Shown here piece by piece: positions 44,312 to 52,801 of a stretch of 64,000 nucleotides of DNA. A program made the translations under genes and the position numbers. Each line of letters starts with the position of its first letter. Position 1 is the stretch's first letter. Source of the DNA: Prochlorococcus sp. AG-363-N20 (GTDB taxonomy: Bacteria; Cyanobacteriota; Cyanobacteriia; PCC-6307; Cyanobiaceae); NCBI GenBank assembly GCA_003280105.1, contig QCFX01000004.1, positions 1 to 64,000 of the forward strand, read 5' to 3'. The notes beneath the pieces are model-generated. The model saw nothing but the letters and a program-made list of their open reading frames with translations. It ran no database searches and was not told the origin of the DNA.

Positions 44312-45848
44312 GCCAAACTTCCTCTGGGATTCTTTCTCTAAATAAATCTTCAATTGCAATAACAACATTATTAATATTCATGCCATCTGTGATTAGCTCT
44401 ATTGCATCGTCAGCTTTTACTAAAGGCGATATAGATCTTGTGCTATCTAATCGATCTCTTTCTTTTATTTGAGCCTCTACCTCGTTAATTTCTGATTTAA
44501 AAAATCCTTGATTCTTTAAATCAAGTACGCGTCTTCTTGCTCTTTCACCAGTTGAGGCTGTTAAAAAAACTTTTAACTCTGCATCAGGAAAGACAGCAGT
44601 TCCTATGTCTCTTCCTTCAGCGACTAGTCCTCCTTTCAGTCCGATTTTTTGTTGTTGGGTTGTAAGAAAGTCTCGCACTACTTTTTGTGCAGCTACAAAT
44701 GAAACCAAAGCAGTTATATCTGGTGACCTAATAGAATTTGAAATATTGTTGCCATTAACTATTACTTTTATGCTTTTGTCATGAGCTTGTTTTAATTCCA
44801 GGTCAAATGTTTTAAGTATCTTTTTTACAGCTTCTTCATTTTGAGGGTCAATCTCATTTTCTTTAAGGATCCAAGCCACCGATCTATACATTGCCCCAGT
44901 ATCTAAATAGAGAAGTCCAAGTTTTTTTGCTAGTTCTCGTGTCACAGTGCTTTTCCCTGCACCAGCGGGGCCATCGATAGCAACAATTGGATTTCGAGTC
45001 ATTAAAAAAGTGTGATCGATTAGACGTGTAGAACCACAACGAACTGCTGCAGCTAGGAGAGCAAGGTTTTTATTTTGCTTGATAGGTTGAAGAAATTGTG
45101 GGTCTAATAGTTCGACATAATCAACCTTCAAGCCATTTTGCTCTAGAGAAGATTTAATTGTTGGAATGTTTATGCCTTTTTGGTTTTTATAAGATGCAAC
45201 GGCATTGCTTAACTCTTTTGGTAGTGATTGTGCCATCAATCGCTCTGAGGCGTCTAAATATTGGTTCCTGGAACTACACGCAAGACCATCCTTATCTCTC
45301 ACAGTGGCCACACTTTTTATTTTGATTGCAAGATCTAAATCTTTCAGTAACGCTCGCAAAATCACTAGTTGCTGCCAGTCTTTTTCACCGAGCACTAGCA
45401 TTCGAGGCTTTACAAGGGTTAATAAACGCAAAACAACAGTTGCCACACCATCAAAGTGACCAGCTCTACTTTGACCACAGAGATAGGAAGTTAAGCTTTT
45501 GGGAACTTGTATTTGAAAATGCGACTTAGGACCTTTAGGGAATATTTGGTCGGTTGAAGGCGCCCATAAAGCATTAGCGCCAAAGGCAGTTGCTAGCTCG
45601 ATATCTTTTTCTAAACCTCGAGGGTAAGTTTTGAAATCCTCATCTGGGCCAAATTGGAGGGGGTTAACAAAAATGCTTACTAAGACCACTAATTCTTTTT
45701 TATTGAACTCACAAGTTCTGGCGACTTCAATTAAGCGACTATGTCCAGAATGCAAGCACCCCATAGTGGGGACTAAAATTATTTCAGCCCTTTGCTCTTC
45801 TCGCCACTGGCCTAATTCTTCGTGGGTTCTCAATATGGAAAAGTTCAC
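44298..45848 (-). CDS. panC-cmk: bifunctional pantoate-beta-alanine ligase / cytidylate kinase
   Basis: ORF; N-terminal PTMGCLHSGH, C-terminal AIDGPAGAGKSTVTRELA. Confidence 0.93.
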   Translation of the reverse strand: MNFSILRTHEELGQWREEQRAEIILVPTMGCLHSGHSRLIEVARTCEFNKKELVVLVSIFVNPLQFGPDEDFKTYPRGLEKDIELATAFGANALWAPSTDQIFPKGPKSHFQIQVPKSLTSYLCGQSRAGHFDGVATVVLRLLTLVKPRMLVLGEKDWQQLVILRALLKDLDLAIKIKSVATVRDKDGLACSSRNQYLDASERLMAQSLPKELSNAVASYKNQKGINIPTIKSSLEQNGLKVDYVELLDPQFLQPIKQNKNLALLAAAVRCGSTRLIDHTFLMTRNPIVAIDGPAGAGKSTVTRELAKKLGLLYLDTGAMYRSVAWILKENEIDPQNEEAVKKILKTFDLELKQAHDKSIKVIVNGNNISNSIRSPDITALVSFVAAQKVVRDFLTTQQQKIGLKGGLVAEGRDIGTAVFPDAELKVFLTASTGERARRRVLDLKNQGFFKSEINEVEAQIKERDRLDSTRSISPLVKADDAIELITDGMNINNVVIAIEDLFRERIPEEVWPTPG

Positions 45849-45984
45849 GAGGCTGAAATGCTTCTCAATGGATTTGCTTGAACCTTAGAGGGCCAAAATC
45901 CTCTAAAGGATTATTTGCATACTGGCTGAATAGAGAATTAAAGAGGAAGATCAAGTCAGAAGCAAAACAGGAATTTTCAAAACT

Positions 45985-47025
45985 ATGGATTACAAGAGTG
46001 CTGGTGTTGATGTAGAGGCAGGAAGACAATTTGTTCAGCGCATTAAATCTAGTGTTGAGTCGACTTTTCGCCCAGAAGTAATTGGAGGTTTAGGAGGCTT
46101 TGGGGGCTGTATCCGTTTACCTGAAGGTTTCTCAAAGCCTGTTTTAGTTGCAGGAACAGATGGGGTAGGTACCAAACTGGAATTGGCTCAGGATTATCAC
46201 GCTCACTTTGGAATAGGCATTGATCTAGTGGGGATGTGTGTCAACGACGTCATTACTAGCGCCGCTCTCCCATTGTTTTTCTTGGATTACATAGCAACTG
46301 GGTCACTAACGCCAGAAGCCATGACTGAAGTAATTGAGGGGATAGGAAAAGCTTGCTTACTTAGTGAATGTGCACTTTTAGGGGGTGAAACTGCTGAGAT
46401 GCCAGGCTTTTATCCAAAAGGCAGATATGACTTAGCTGGTTTTTGTGTGGCTGTTGTTGAAGAAGAAAAATTGATTAATGGAAAGAATATTCAATCTGGA
46501 GATCACATCATAGGTATTCCAAGTAATGGGATTCATAGCAACGGTTTCAGCCTTGTTCGAAAGGTTTTGCAGATGACTGATGTGAGTCTTAAAACAGTTT
46601 TTGGCTCTGATCAAAAACCATTGATTGAAGCTTTACTTGAACCAACAGCTTTATACGTACAGCTTGTGAAAGCTCTCTTATTGGAGAAAGTACCCATTAA
46701 TGGCATGGCACATATCACTGGTGGAGGCTTGCCCGAGAATTTACCTAGATGCCTACCAAAAGGACTTTCAGCTTTTGTAGATAAATATTCCTGGCAAAGA
46801 CCAGATATCTTCACCTGGCTTCAAGAGACTGGAGAAATTCCTGAGGTTGATTTATGGAATACGTTTAACCTTGGCGTAGGTTTTTGCATAATCGTTTCTC
46901 CAGAAGCTGTTCAGGCTGCTTTAGATGTATGTAAGGGCAATGCTTTTGAAGCTTGGGATCTCGGAAGAATTGAGGAAGCGTCCACTGGGAATAGCAGGAG
47001 TCAAATCAGAGGAATCCCCTTATAA
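45985..47025 (+). CDS. purM: phosphoribosylformylglycinamidine cyclo-ligase
   Basis: [38 protein letters not shown]. Confidence 0.95.
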   Translation: MDYKSAGVDVEAGRQFVQRIKSSVESTFRPEVIGGLGGFGGCIRLPEGFSKPVLVAGTDGVGTKLELAQDYHAHFGIGIDLVGMCVNDVITSAALPLFFLDYIATGSLTPEAMTEVIEGIGKACLLSECALLGGETAEMPGFYPKGRYDLAGFCVAVVEEEKLINGKNIQSGDHIIGIPSNGIHSNGFSLVRKVLQMTDVSLKTVFGSDQKPLIEALLEPTALYVQLVKALLLEKVPINGMAHITGGGLPENLPRCLPKGLSAFVDKYSWQRPDIFTWLQETGEIPEVDLWNTFNLGVGFCIIVSPEAVQAALDVCKGNAFEAWDLGRIEEASTGNSRSQIRGIPL

Positions 47026-47183
47026 AACGATTTCCTGTGAAATGGTTTAACAGGTATGGATTGCGTCGGATTTCTACGAGGATTGTCTTAAACACCAAGT
47101 TTTTTCTAACGGCTAGTAATATCAGGTCAATGCAAGCCGAAGAGTTTTTCGGAAGTTGCGAAGTTAGATTTTGAATTATCTCA

Positions 47184-47852
47184 ATGCCCTTTGATAATCC
47201 ACAGCGTTTGACGCGCAGGCGTAGTTCCGCAGGACCAATGCCTCCTCGCCGCCCTTTAGGAATAGGCGATGAAAATAATCCGCATAGACAGGGACCGAGA
47301 CCAACTTTTTTGACCCTTAGGGATCATGGAAAGGTTTATGTGGCTGATTTGCCGAACCTGTCTGATGGTCAACTCGCCCATATATCTAATGAGGCTCAGG
47401 AAGTTCTCACAAGCCTTGAGCGGCGTCTTGTTGATCTTGAAAAGGAGAACGCGAATGGTTCCGGCGATAATGACACGCTGATAAAGGCTTCTACTAAAAG
47501 AGATGTCACGCTCAGATTTATTAGAGCAATTCAAGATGAACAGGAACATAGACGCAATAATCCAGCTCTAAAAAGTGCTGCTGCTGAATCCTTACCGCGT
47601 ACATTTTTAGAAGTTGCAAGACATCGCTTGCCAGGAGCTACTTTTGATTCTCTGCTTAGAGAAGCTTTAGAGGCATGTGCTCAAGAAGGGAAGGATGAAG
47701 AACCCCCTGCTGCTACACCTCCGGTGGCCGCCCCACCTCAGCCGCCGGTCAAGGTAGTCCATTTGCGCTCACCTTCTCCTACTTCTTCAAAAAATTCTAT
47801 GCCTGTTGTAGTTAGCCCTGACCCGAAGATTCCAAATGGCACGATTGCTTGA
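47184..47852 (+). CDS. conserved picocyanobacterial hypothetical with proline-rich tail
   Basis: ORF in clear intergenic space. Confidence 0.6.
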   Translation: MPFDNPQRLTRRRSSAGPMPPRRPLGIGDENNPHRQGPRPTFLTLRDHGKVYVADLPNLSDGQLAHISNEAQEVLTSLERRLVDLEKENANGSGDNDTLIKASTKRDVTLRFIRAIQDEQEHRRNNPALKSAAAESLPRTFLEVARHRLPGATFDSLLREALEACAQEGKDEEPPAATPPVAAPPQPPVKVVHLRSPSPTSSKNSMPVVVSPDPKIPNGTIA

Positions 47853-47968
47853 GAAAGTGAAAAGATTAGATGACTTTTCTCAAGACAATTGCTCTTTAGC
47901 TTTAATGGGTTCAACAGTAAAATGCTGGAATTTGAATCATATAAATTTATATTCTTACCTGTAACTAG

Positions 47969-48136
47969 ATGGCCTTTAATTGTGATTCTTCTAAGTCATT
48001 AGAGGAAGTCAAACTATCAGACAATACCTTGCCAGATAATAATGTCGCCAATACATATCTTTGCTTTCATTGCAAGAGAACTGCTACTAATGGAATAAGA
48101 TGTCAAGGAATGTGTGTTGCTGATTCTGATTATTAG
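47969..48136 (+). CDS. 55-aa four-cysteine mini-protein (C-x2-C-x9-C-x3-C)
   Basis: Manual translation: MAFNCDSSKSLEEVKLSDNTLPDNNVANTYLCFHCKRTATNGIRCQGMCVADSDY*; not in ORF track. Confidence 0.6.
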   Translation: MAFNCDSSKSLEEVKLSDNTLPDNNVANTYLCFHCKRTATNGIRCQGMCVADSDY

Positions 48137-48175
48137 CATCTTCCAACTATTACTATTGAAAGATAATAGCTACTT

Positions 48176-48619
48176 TTAATCTATGGCATCTATTATACCT
48201 TCGGTAATGTAACGTGCCATTTGCATGATATTTTGATCGATTGTTCTTTGCGCCGTACTCCATTTCTTGGATATCTTCTTGGATAATTTATTGTTTTTTG
48301 CATATTTAATCATAGTATTTGCTAGATGAGGTGGAAGCTCTGCTTTGTTTTCTTGAGCCAGCAGTTCCCATTTTTCTCTGTCTATAAGACCAATTGATTG
48401 GATGTCTTCGGTGCCTGCATACTTATACAGTTCCAGAATCCCAACATATAGGAAAATCTGACCTAACTGATGCAATGGGCTTTCAGTTGTCTCTGAGACG
48501 GCATATTCTTTGAGCATATTGCATAGCTCGGAATTCTTCCCTTCCTCTCCTTCCTTTGCTGCATTTAGAACTCTGTAGAATCTGCTGAACTCAACTGGTT
48601 TTGACACAACACCCTTCAC
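48176..48619 (-). CDS. hypothetical protein
   Basis: ORF, no recognised domain. Confidence 0.6.
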   Translation of the reverse strand: MKGVVSKPVEFSRFYRVLNAAKEGEEGKNSELCNMLKEYAVSETTESPLHQLGQIFLYVGILELYKYAGTEDIQSIGLIDREKWELLAQENKAELPPHLANTMIKYAKNNKLSKKISKKWSTAQRTIDQNIMQMARYITEGIIDAID

Positions 48620-48810
48620 TTTTTAATTCCATAATACTTACCGCAACAAGCATTCCTATTTCTTTTTCTTCAAGGCAGCCTTTTAATAAAGCGCATAAGG
48701 CACTTGGAATACATGTTGAACCAACCTTTTGTGTATCAAGAGAATTCTTAGGGGACCTATATTTTCTGCAAGTATTTAGATCACTATGACTTGTTTTAAT
48801 TTAGATATTT

Positions 48811-49446
48811 TTAAGGCTCACTGTTCTCAACTATTACCCGTCTAATTGTAGAAAGGGCAAGGCTTGTCTGATCTCGGATAGTTCTATAAGAATACCCTTC
48901 TTTTCTTAACCTGATAACAAGCTTTTCTTTGGCTTCATTTATTCTTGGCCTACCTCCTAGATTTTTAAATTCGTTGCTCTTGTGCTTCTTGATCGGAAGA
49001 CTTTGGCTGGATTTTGAGAAAGGTTCTATTTTTAAAAGAGCCTTAAGAAATCCCATAACTGCTGGTGAAACTGTCCCAATATCTTTTGTATCAATCAGCC
49101 CATCTAGCGTTTTGATTTGTATTCTTTTTTTCAGTAGTTGATCAACCTGACTGATTATTGACACTTGACTATCTCCTAAGCAGTTCAAGCTAGAGACTAT
49201 TAATTGGTCCCCTTCAGCCATTGAAAGCAATGCTTTTGATAGTTCTGGCTTGGCTTGATCAATAAACTCATCGTGCACTTGCTCTAGAAAAATCTTTTTA
49301 CACCCTTCCTTTGTTAATCGATCAACTTCCGCTTGGGTAACCTTATTAGAGGGATGACGGACTAGGTAGCCAATAGATTTGTACTTGTGAAAAAAGGGCG
49401 ATCTATTCAAGAAGCCCTGAGTCCCATTTAGACCCACATTTCCCAT
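48811..49446 (-). CDS. degenerate serine resolvase-like protein with C-terminal HTH
   Basis: ORF; resolvase fold pattern with LDRLGRS replaced by LNCLGDS; GGRPRINEAKEKLVIRLRKEGYSYRTIRDQTSLALSTIRRVI. Confidence 0.7.
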   Translation of the reverse strand: MGNVGLNGTQGFLNRSPFFHKYKSIGYLVRHPSNKVTQAEVDRLTKEGCKKIFLEQVHDEFIDQAKPELSKALLSMAEGDQLIVSSLNCLGDSQVSIISQVDQLLKKRIQIKTLDGLIDTKDIGTVSPAVMGFLKALLKIEPFSKSSQSLPIKKHKSNEFKNLGGRPRINEAKEKLVIRLRKEGYSYRTIRDQTSLALSTIRRVIVENSEP

Positions 49447-49475
49447 GCTCTTAAAACTGTTATTAAAACCTAGTT

Positions 49476-49506
49476 TAGTTACTAGTGTTCTTATAACAAG
49501 TAACTA
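49476..49506. repeat. 31-nt imperfect dyad upstream of the resolvase-like gene
   Basis: TAGTTACT-ag-TGTT-cttat-AACA-AGTAACTA. Confidence 0.85.
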
Positions 49507-49633
49507 GAACAATTTTAATAGATTTAATTTGGTTTAGTAAGGAGATTAGTTCTCTTCTAGACGTAGTAAAAATCCCATGTTTTTATGACTTGTTGTAAAG
49601 CGCCAACCGTTTGCGGTTCGCCTGCGCCTTTGC

Positions 49634-49653
49634 TATAGTACAAAAATACTATA
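49634..49653 (+). promoter_or_regulatory. tatagta-caaaaa-tactata dyad overlapping a possible -10 (TATACT), 9 nt before the DUF1651 gene
   Basis: Perfect 7-bp arms, 6-nt spacer. Confidence 0.5.
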
Positions 49654-49662
49654 CTCTCTCTT

Positions 49663-49920
49663 ATGTCGCCTGGTGCTGATGTCTGGATTCAGGATCCACA
49701 AGAAAAATGGTCTCTTAGGTTTCATGAAGACCCAAAATCTTGGAGCGCATTTCCATTTGTTTTTGTAGACCGTGGAAGAGCTATGCGTGACGGTTCGCCA
49801 GCACTTTTGAAAAGCAGGAGTTATTTGCCTAAGTGCGATGCAATAGAAATTTGGACAACATTAATAGAAAAAGGTTGGAAAAAAGTTTCTCCTCAATGGA
49901 ACTTTGAAATAGAGCCTTAG
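49663..49920 (+). CDS. DUF1651-family protein
   Basis: ORF; SLRFHEDPKSWSAFPFVFVDRGRAMRDGSPALLKSRSYL..A.EIWTTLIEKGWKKVSPQW. Confidence 0.75.
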   Translation: MSPGADVWIQDPQEKWSLRFHEDPKSWSAFPFVFVDRGRAMRDGSPALLKSRSYLPKCDAIEIWTTLIEKGWKKVSPQWNFEIEP

Positions 49921-49977
49921 TATTTGATCTTTTGCCGGCTGTAATACCATTCATTGATCTGACCCTGTTCCTCAGCT

Positions 49978-50523
49978 TTAGGCCAATCGAAAGATCTTTT
50001 TGATATTCAATAGAAATACTCCAGTATGTTCGTAAATATGTTTTCTTTCCCTTTTGATGTGAAGGTTATAAGGATTCGTAAAAATAGCAATTAAGATTCT
50101 TGCAAATCTTACGAAATTTGGTTTCACTGCTTTCGATACCGTTAATAGATCATTGAAATCATTGGCAGAAGCATCTTGCAATTCGGCAATTTTTGAAGTA
50201 TCCAAAAGATCTTGACTGATAAGAATAGTTAGGGTTTTATTTCTTTCACTAATTTTGATTGATGCCAGTAATAGCTTAAATGCTTTGAGTGAGGATACAT
50301 CTCCCTTGATGATCTCTGTTAGCACACTTTGATACAAGGTTTCCCACTTATACGGCTCTTCCTTGAAAAGGTAAATTTCCCTTTGCCATTTATCTGCTTC
50401 GTTTGCCTTTGCTAGCCTGTTCTCTTCGTGAATCTCATTTTGTTCAGATTTCCAATAATTATATAAAGGAGAACTTTGTTGAATATTCTCCCTCAATTTT
50501 TTGTTGTTAGGTGATTTTTTCAT
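49978..50523 (-). CDS. hypothetical protein
   Basis: ORF, no recognised domain. Confidence 0.55.
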   Translation of the reverse strand: MKKSPNNKKLRENIQQSSPLYNYWKSEQNEIHEENRLAKANEADKWQREIYLFKEEPYKWETLYQSVLTEIIKGDVSSLKAFKLLLASIKISERNKTLTILISQDLLDTSKIAELQDASANDFNDLLTVSKAVKPNFVRFARILIAIFTNPYNLHIKRERKHIYEHTGVFLLNIKKIFRLA

Positions 50524-50604
50524 TGTTTCTTAGTTGAAGCTGAGCTTGTTTTCGATTCTTAGAAGGATTGCATCAAAATGGTTTTATACCTTGAATTTTA
50601 GAAT

Positions 50605-50742
50605 TCATTCACCTCCCAGAGCTGCTTTTGACCAGAAAGAAAACTCTTTGACTTTATGTCCTTTTTTTAATAGCGCTTCTACAACATGAGATCCAATAAA
50701 TACATCAGCACCAGTTACTAATAATTGGGATGATTGATTCAT
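50605..50742 (-). pseudogene. N-terminal remnant of NAD-dependent sugar epimerase/dehydratase
   Basis: Manual translation: MNQSSQLLVTGADVFIGSHVVEALLKKGHKVKEFSFWSKAALGGE*; truncated Rossmann fold. Confidence 0.75.
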
Positions 50743-51032
50743 TAGAGTGTCCAGCCATCATCAACAATAATATTTTCACCATTTATAGCTTCTGAATTTG
50801 GTGAGAGCAGAAAAATTAGTATTTCGAGCATAGGCTGATCATCAATCTTTAAAATGGGTTTTGGACAGTTTTCAGTAAATGGTCTTATTCGAGAACCTTT
50901 TCCCCCTGCGATGATTACTACGGCATTGTTAAAAACCAGTGAATCCTTTAGGAAGTCGCTAAGTAAAATTCAATCAACTAAATGTTTTTGGTCGTCAAGT
51001 ACCGGTATTTGATCTAATCGTTGTTTCCTCAT
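50742..51032 (-). pseudogene. chimeric remnant: CBS end, internal stop, nucleotidyltransferase N-terminus, SDR C-terminus
   Basis: Manual translation: MRKQRLDQIPVLDDQKHLVD*ILLSDFLKDSLVFNNAVVIIAGGKGSRIRPFTENCPKPILKIDDQPMLEILIFLLSPNSEAINGENIIVDDGWTL*. Confidence 0.75.
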
Positions 51033-51118
51033 TCTTTAACGCTTGAAACCTGCAACCCGCTACACATGGAGCATAGTGCTTGGAAGGGTTTTCAGGAAAA
51101 TCAAACGTGTTTTGAAAA

Positions 51119-51189
51119 AGGCGGCACCCAGATTCGAACTGGGGATAAAGGATTTGCAATCCTCTGCCTTACCACTTGGCCATGCCGCC
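51119..51189 (-). tRNA. tRNA-Cys (GCA)
   Basis: Minus strand GGCGGCATGGCCAAGTGGTAAGGCAGAGGATTGCAAATCCTTTATCCCCAGTTCGAATCTGGGTGCCGCCT. Confidence 0.95.
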
Positions 51190-51192
51190 ACT

Positions 51193-52467
51193 GTGAATAA
51201 TCAATTTCCCCTAGCGGATCGTATCAGTCAACCTCCTAACAGTCTCTTAGTGCTTTCTAATGGCCATGGGGAAGATTTAATTGCATTGCAGCTTTTGGAA
51301 GCTTTTCATAAGGCAAGACCTACAGTTTCCTTACAAGTAATGCCTTTAGTAGGTGAAGGAAGAACATTTGGACCCGCAATAAGAAAAGGTTGGTTGCAAC
51401 AAGTTGGCCCCGCTCAACGCTTACCAAGTGGTGGATTTAGTAATCAAAGTTTTCGAGGTTTAGCAAGAGATGTAGTCGCAGGTCTACTCCAGCTTAGTTG
51501 GCGACAATGGAGATTTGTTCGGCAAATTTCTGATAAACGACTACTAATTGTTGCAGTTGGTGATTTGCTCCCTTTATTTCTTGCCTGGAGTAGTGGTGTT
51601 TCTTATGTATTCCTTGGTACGCCAAAGAGCGATTACACCTGGAAAAGCAGCAATGCTCATGCCTTAAGTGATTTTTACCATTGTCTGAAAGGAACAGAGT
51701 GGGACCCTTGGGAATACTCTTTAATGCGATCTCAGAGGTGCAAGTTGGTTGCAGTTCGTGATCAGCTAACTGCGAGAGGATTGCGTAAAAAGGCTGTAAG
51801 GGCTCTTGCACCTGGTAATCCCATGATGGATGCCATGCAAAGTGTTCCTATCCCTTCTTGCTTAAATGCCTTTAGACGCTTGATGTTGCTTTGTGGAAGT
51901 CGTAACCCAGAAGCATTAATTAATTTTCAACGTCTTATTTCTTCTGTGGATTTGATCGAGGATGAGAGGCCTCTTGCTGTTTTGGTTGCATTAGGCTCTG
52001 AACCTACGGTTGAACAAATTGCATTCTTAATAGAAAGCGTTGGTTTTAGTCGCGACTCTTTTCATAACCCTGCAATTTCTGCGAATGGATGTTGGGTAAA
52101 AGGGAATTGTCGTGTATTTATCGGATCAGGACAATTTAGTAGATGGGCTGGTTGGGCTGAAGTTGGACTCGCTACTGCTGGAACTGCCACCGAGCAATTG
52201 GTAGGTCTTGGCATTCCGGTGCTCTCTTTGCCCGGCAAGGGTCCACAATTCAAGAGCAATTTTGCTATTAGGCAAAGTCGATTGTTAGGTGGGGCAGTTA
52301 TGCCATATAAGACACCAAAATTATTGGCTCAACGTTTGCAAGTGTTGCTTGACAACAATCAGCTGCGACAAAAACTCGGAAATATTGGAATGCAACGAAT
52401 GGGGCCTGCAGGTGGCAGTGCCGCTTTGTCCTCTCTTATCTCAGATTTATTTGCGGGAATCAGTTAA
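51193..52467 (+). CDS. lipid-A-disaccharide synthase-related glycosyltransferase
   Basis: ORF trimmed to GTG after the tRNA; LLVLSNGHGEDLIALQLLEA, AGTATEQLVGLGIPVLSLPGKGPQF. Confidence 0.75.
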   Translation: MNNQFPLADRISQPPNSLLVLSNGHGEDLIALQLLEAFHKARPTVSLQVMPLVGEGRTFGPAIRKGWLQQVGPAQRLPSGGFSNQSFRGLARDVVAGLLQLSWRQWRFVRQISDKRLLIVAVGDLLPLFLAWSSGVSYVFLGTPKSDYTWKSSNAHALSDFYHCLKGTEWDPWEYSLMRSQRCKLVAVRDQLTARGLRKKAVRALAPGNPMMDAMQSVPIPSCLNAFRRLMLLCGSRNPEALINFQRLISSVDLIEDERPLAVLVALGSEPTVEQIAFLIESVGFSRDSFHNPAISANGCWVKGNCRVFIGSGQFSRWAGWAEVGLATAGTATEQLVGLGIPVLSLPGKGPQFKSNFAIRQSRLLGGAVMPYKTPKLLAQRLQVLLDNNQLRQKLGNIGMQRMGPAGGSAALSSLISDLFAGIS

Positions 52468-52520
52468 TTCAGCAATAGCTAGGAGGCTTAAGGTGATACT
52501 TAACTTCTTTGCTTTTGCAA

Positions 52521-52790
52521 ATGACACCTATAGAAGATCACGCATATCTAAAGCTTTGCGCAAAGTTGGCTGCTTGTAAAAGCATTAGTCTTGCATCTGC
52601 AAGACGGCAAGTTGAACTTGCTGCGATGCGAGATGGTGTTAGAGATTTAGATGGACGGAAGGCTCTTGCAGAAGGTTTGATTGCCAATATCAATTCTAGT
52701 GCTGAAGAGGGAACGGTCTCTTCTTCTGCTCGCTTTGATGAGTTATTGGAAGCTATGGCTGATGAGGAAAACTTTATGGTTGAGGATTAA
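52521..52790 (+). CDS. conserved cyanobacterial hypothetical
   Basis: ORF trimmed to MTPIEDHAYL. Confidence 0.6.
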   Translation: MTPIEDHAYLKLCAKLAACKSISLASARRQVELAAMRDGVRDLDGRKALAEGLIANINSSAEEGTVSSSARFDELLEAMADEENFMVED

Positions 52791-52801
52791 CAAAGAGCAA
52801 T

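Noticed and set aside
48601-48789. 62-aa plus ORF and an opposite 59-codon open frame (NTCRKYRSPKNSLDTQKVGSTCIPSALC...)
   Set aside because: No credible start codon for the Cys-containing minus frame and no support for the plus frame; possibly a gene remnant, but not claimable.
51043-51192. N-terminal extension of the 51043-52467 ORF
   Set aside because: Reads through tRNA-Cys antisense (RFELGIKDLQSSALPLGHAA); the real start is likely GTG 51193.
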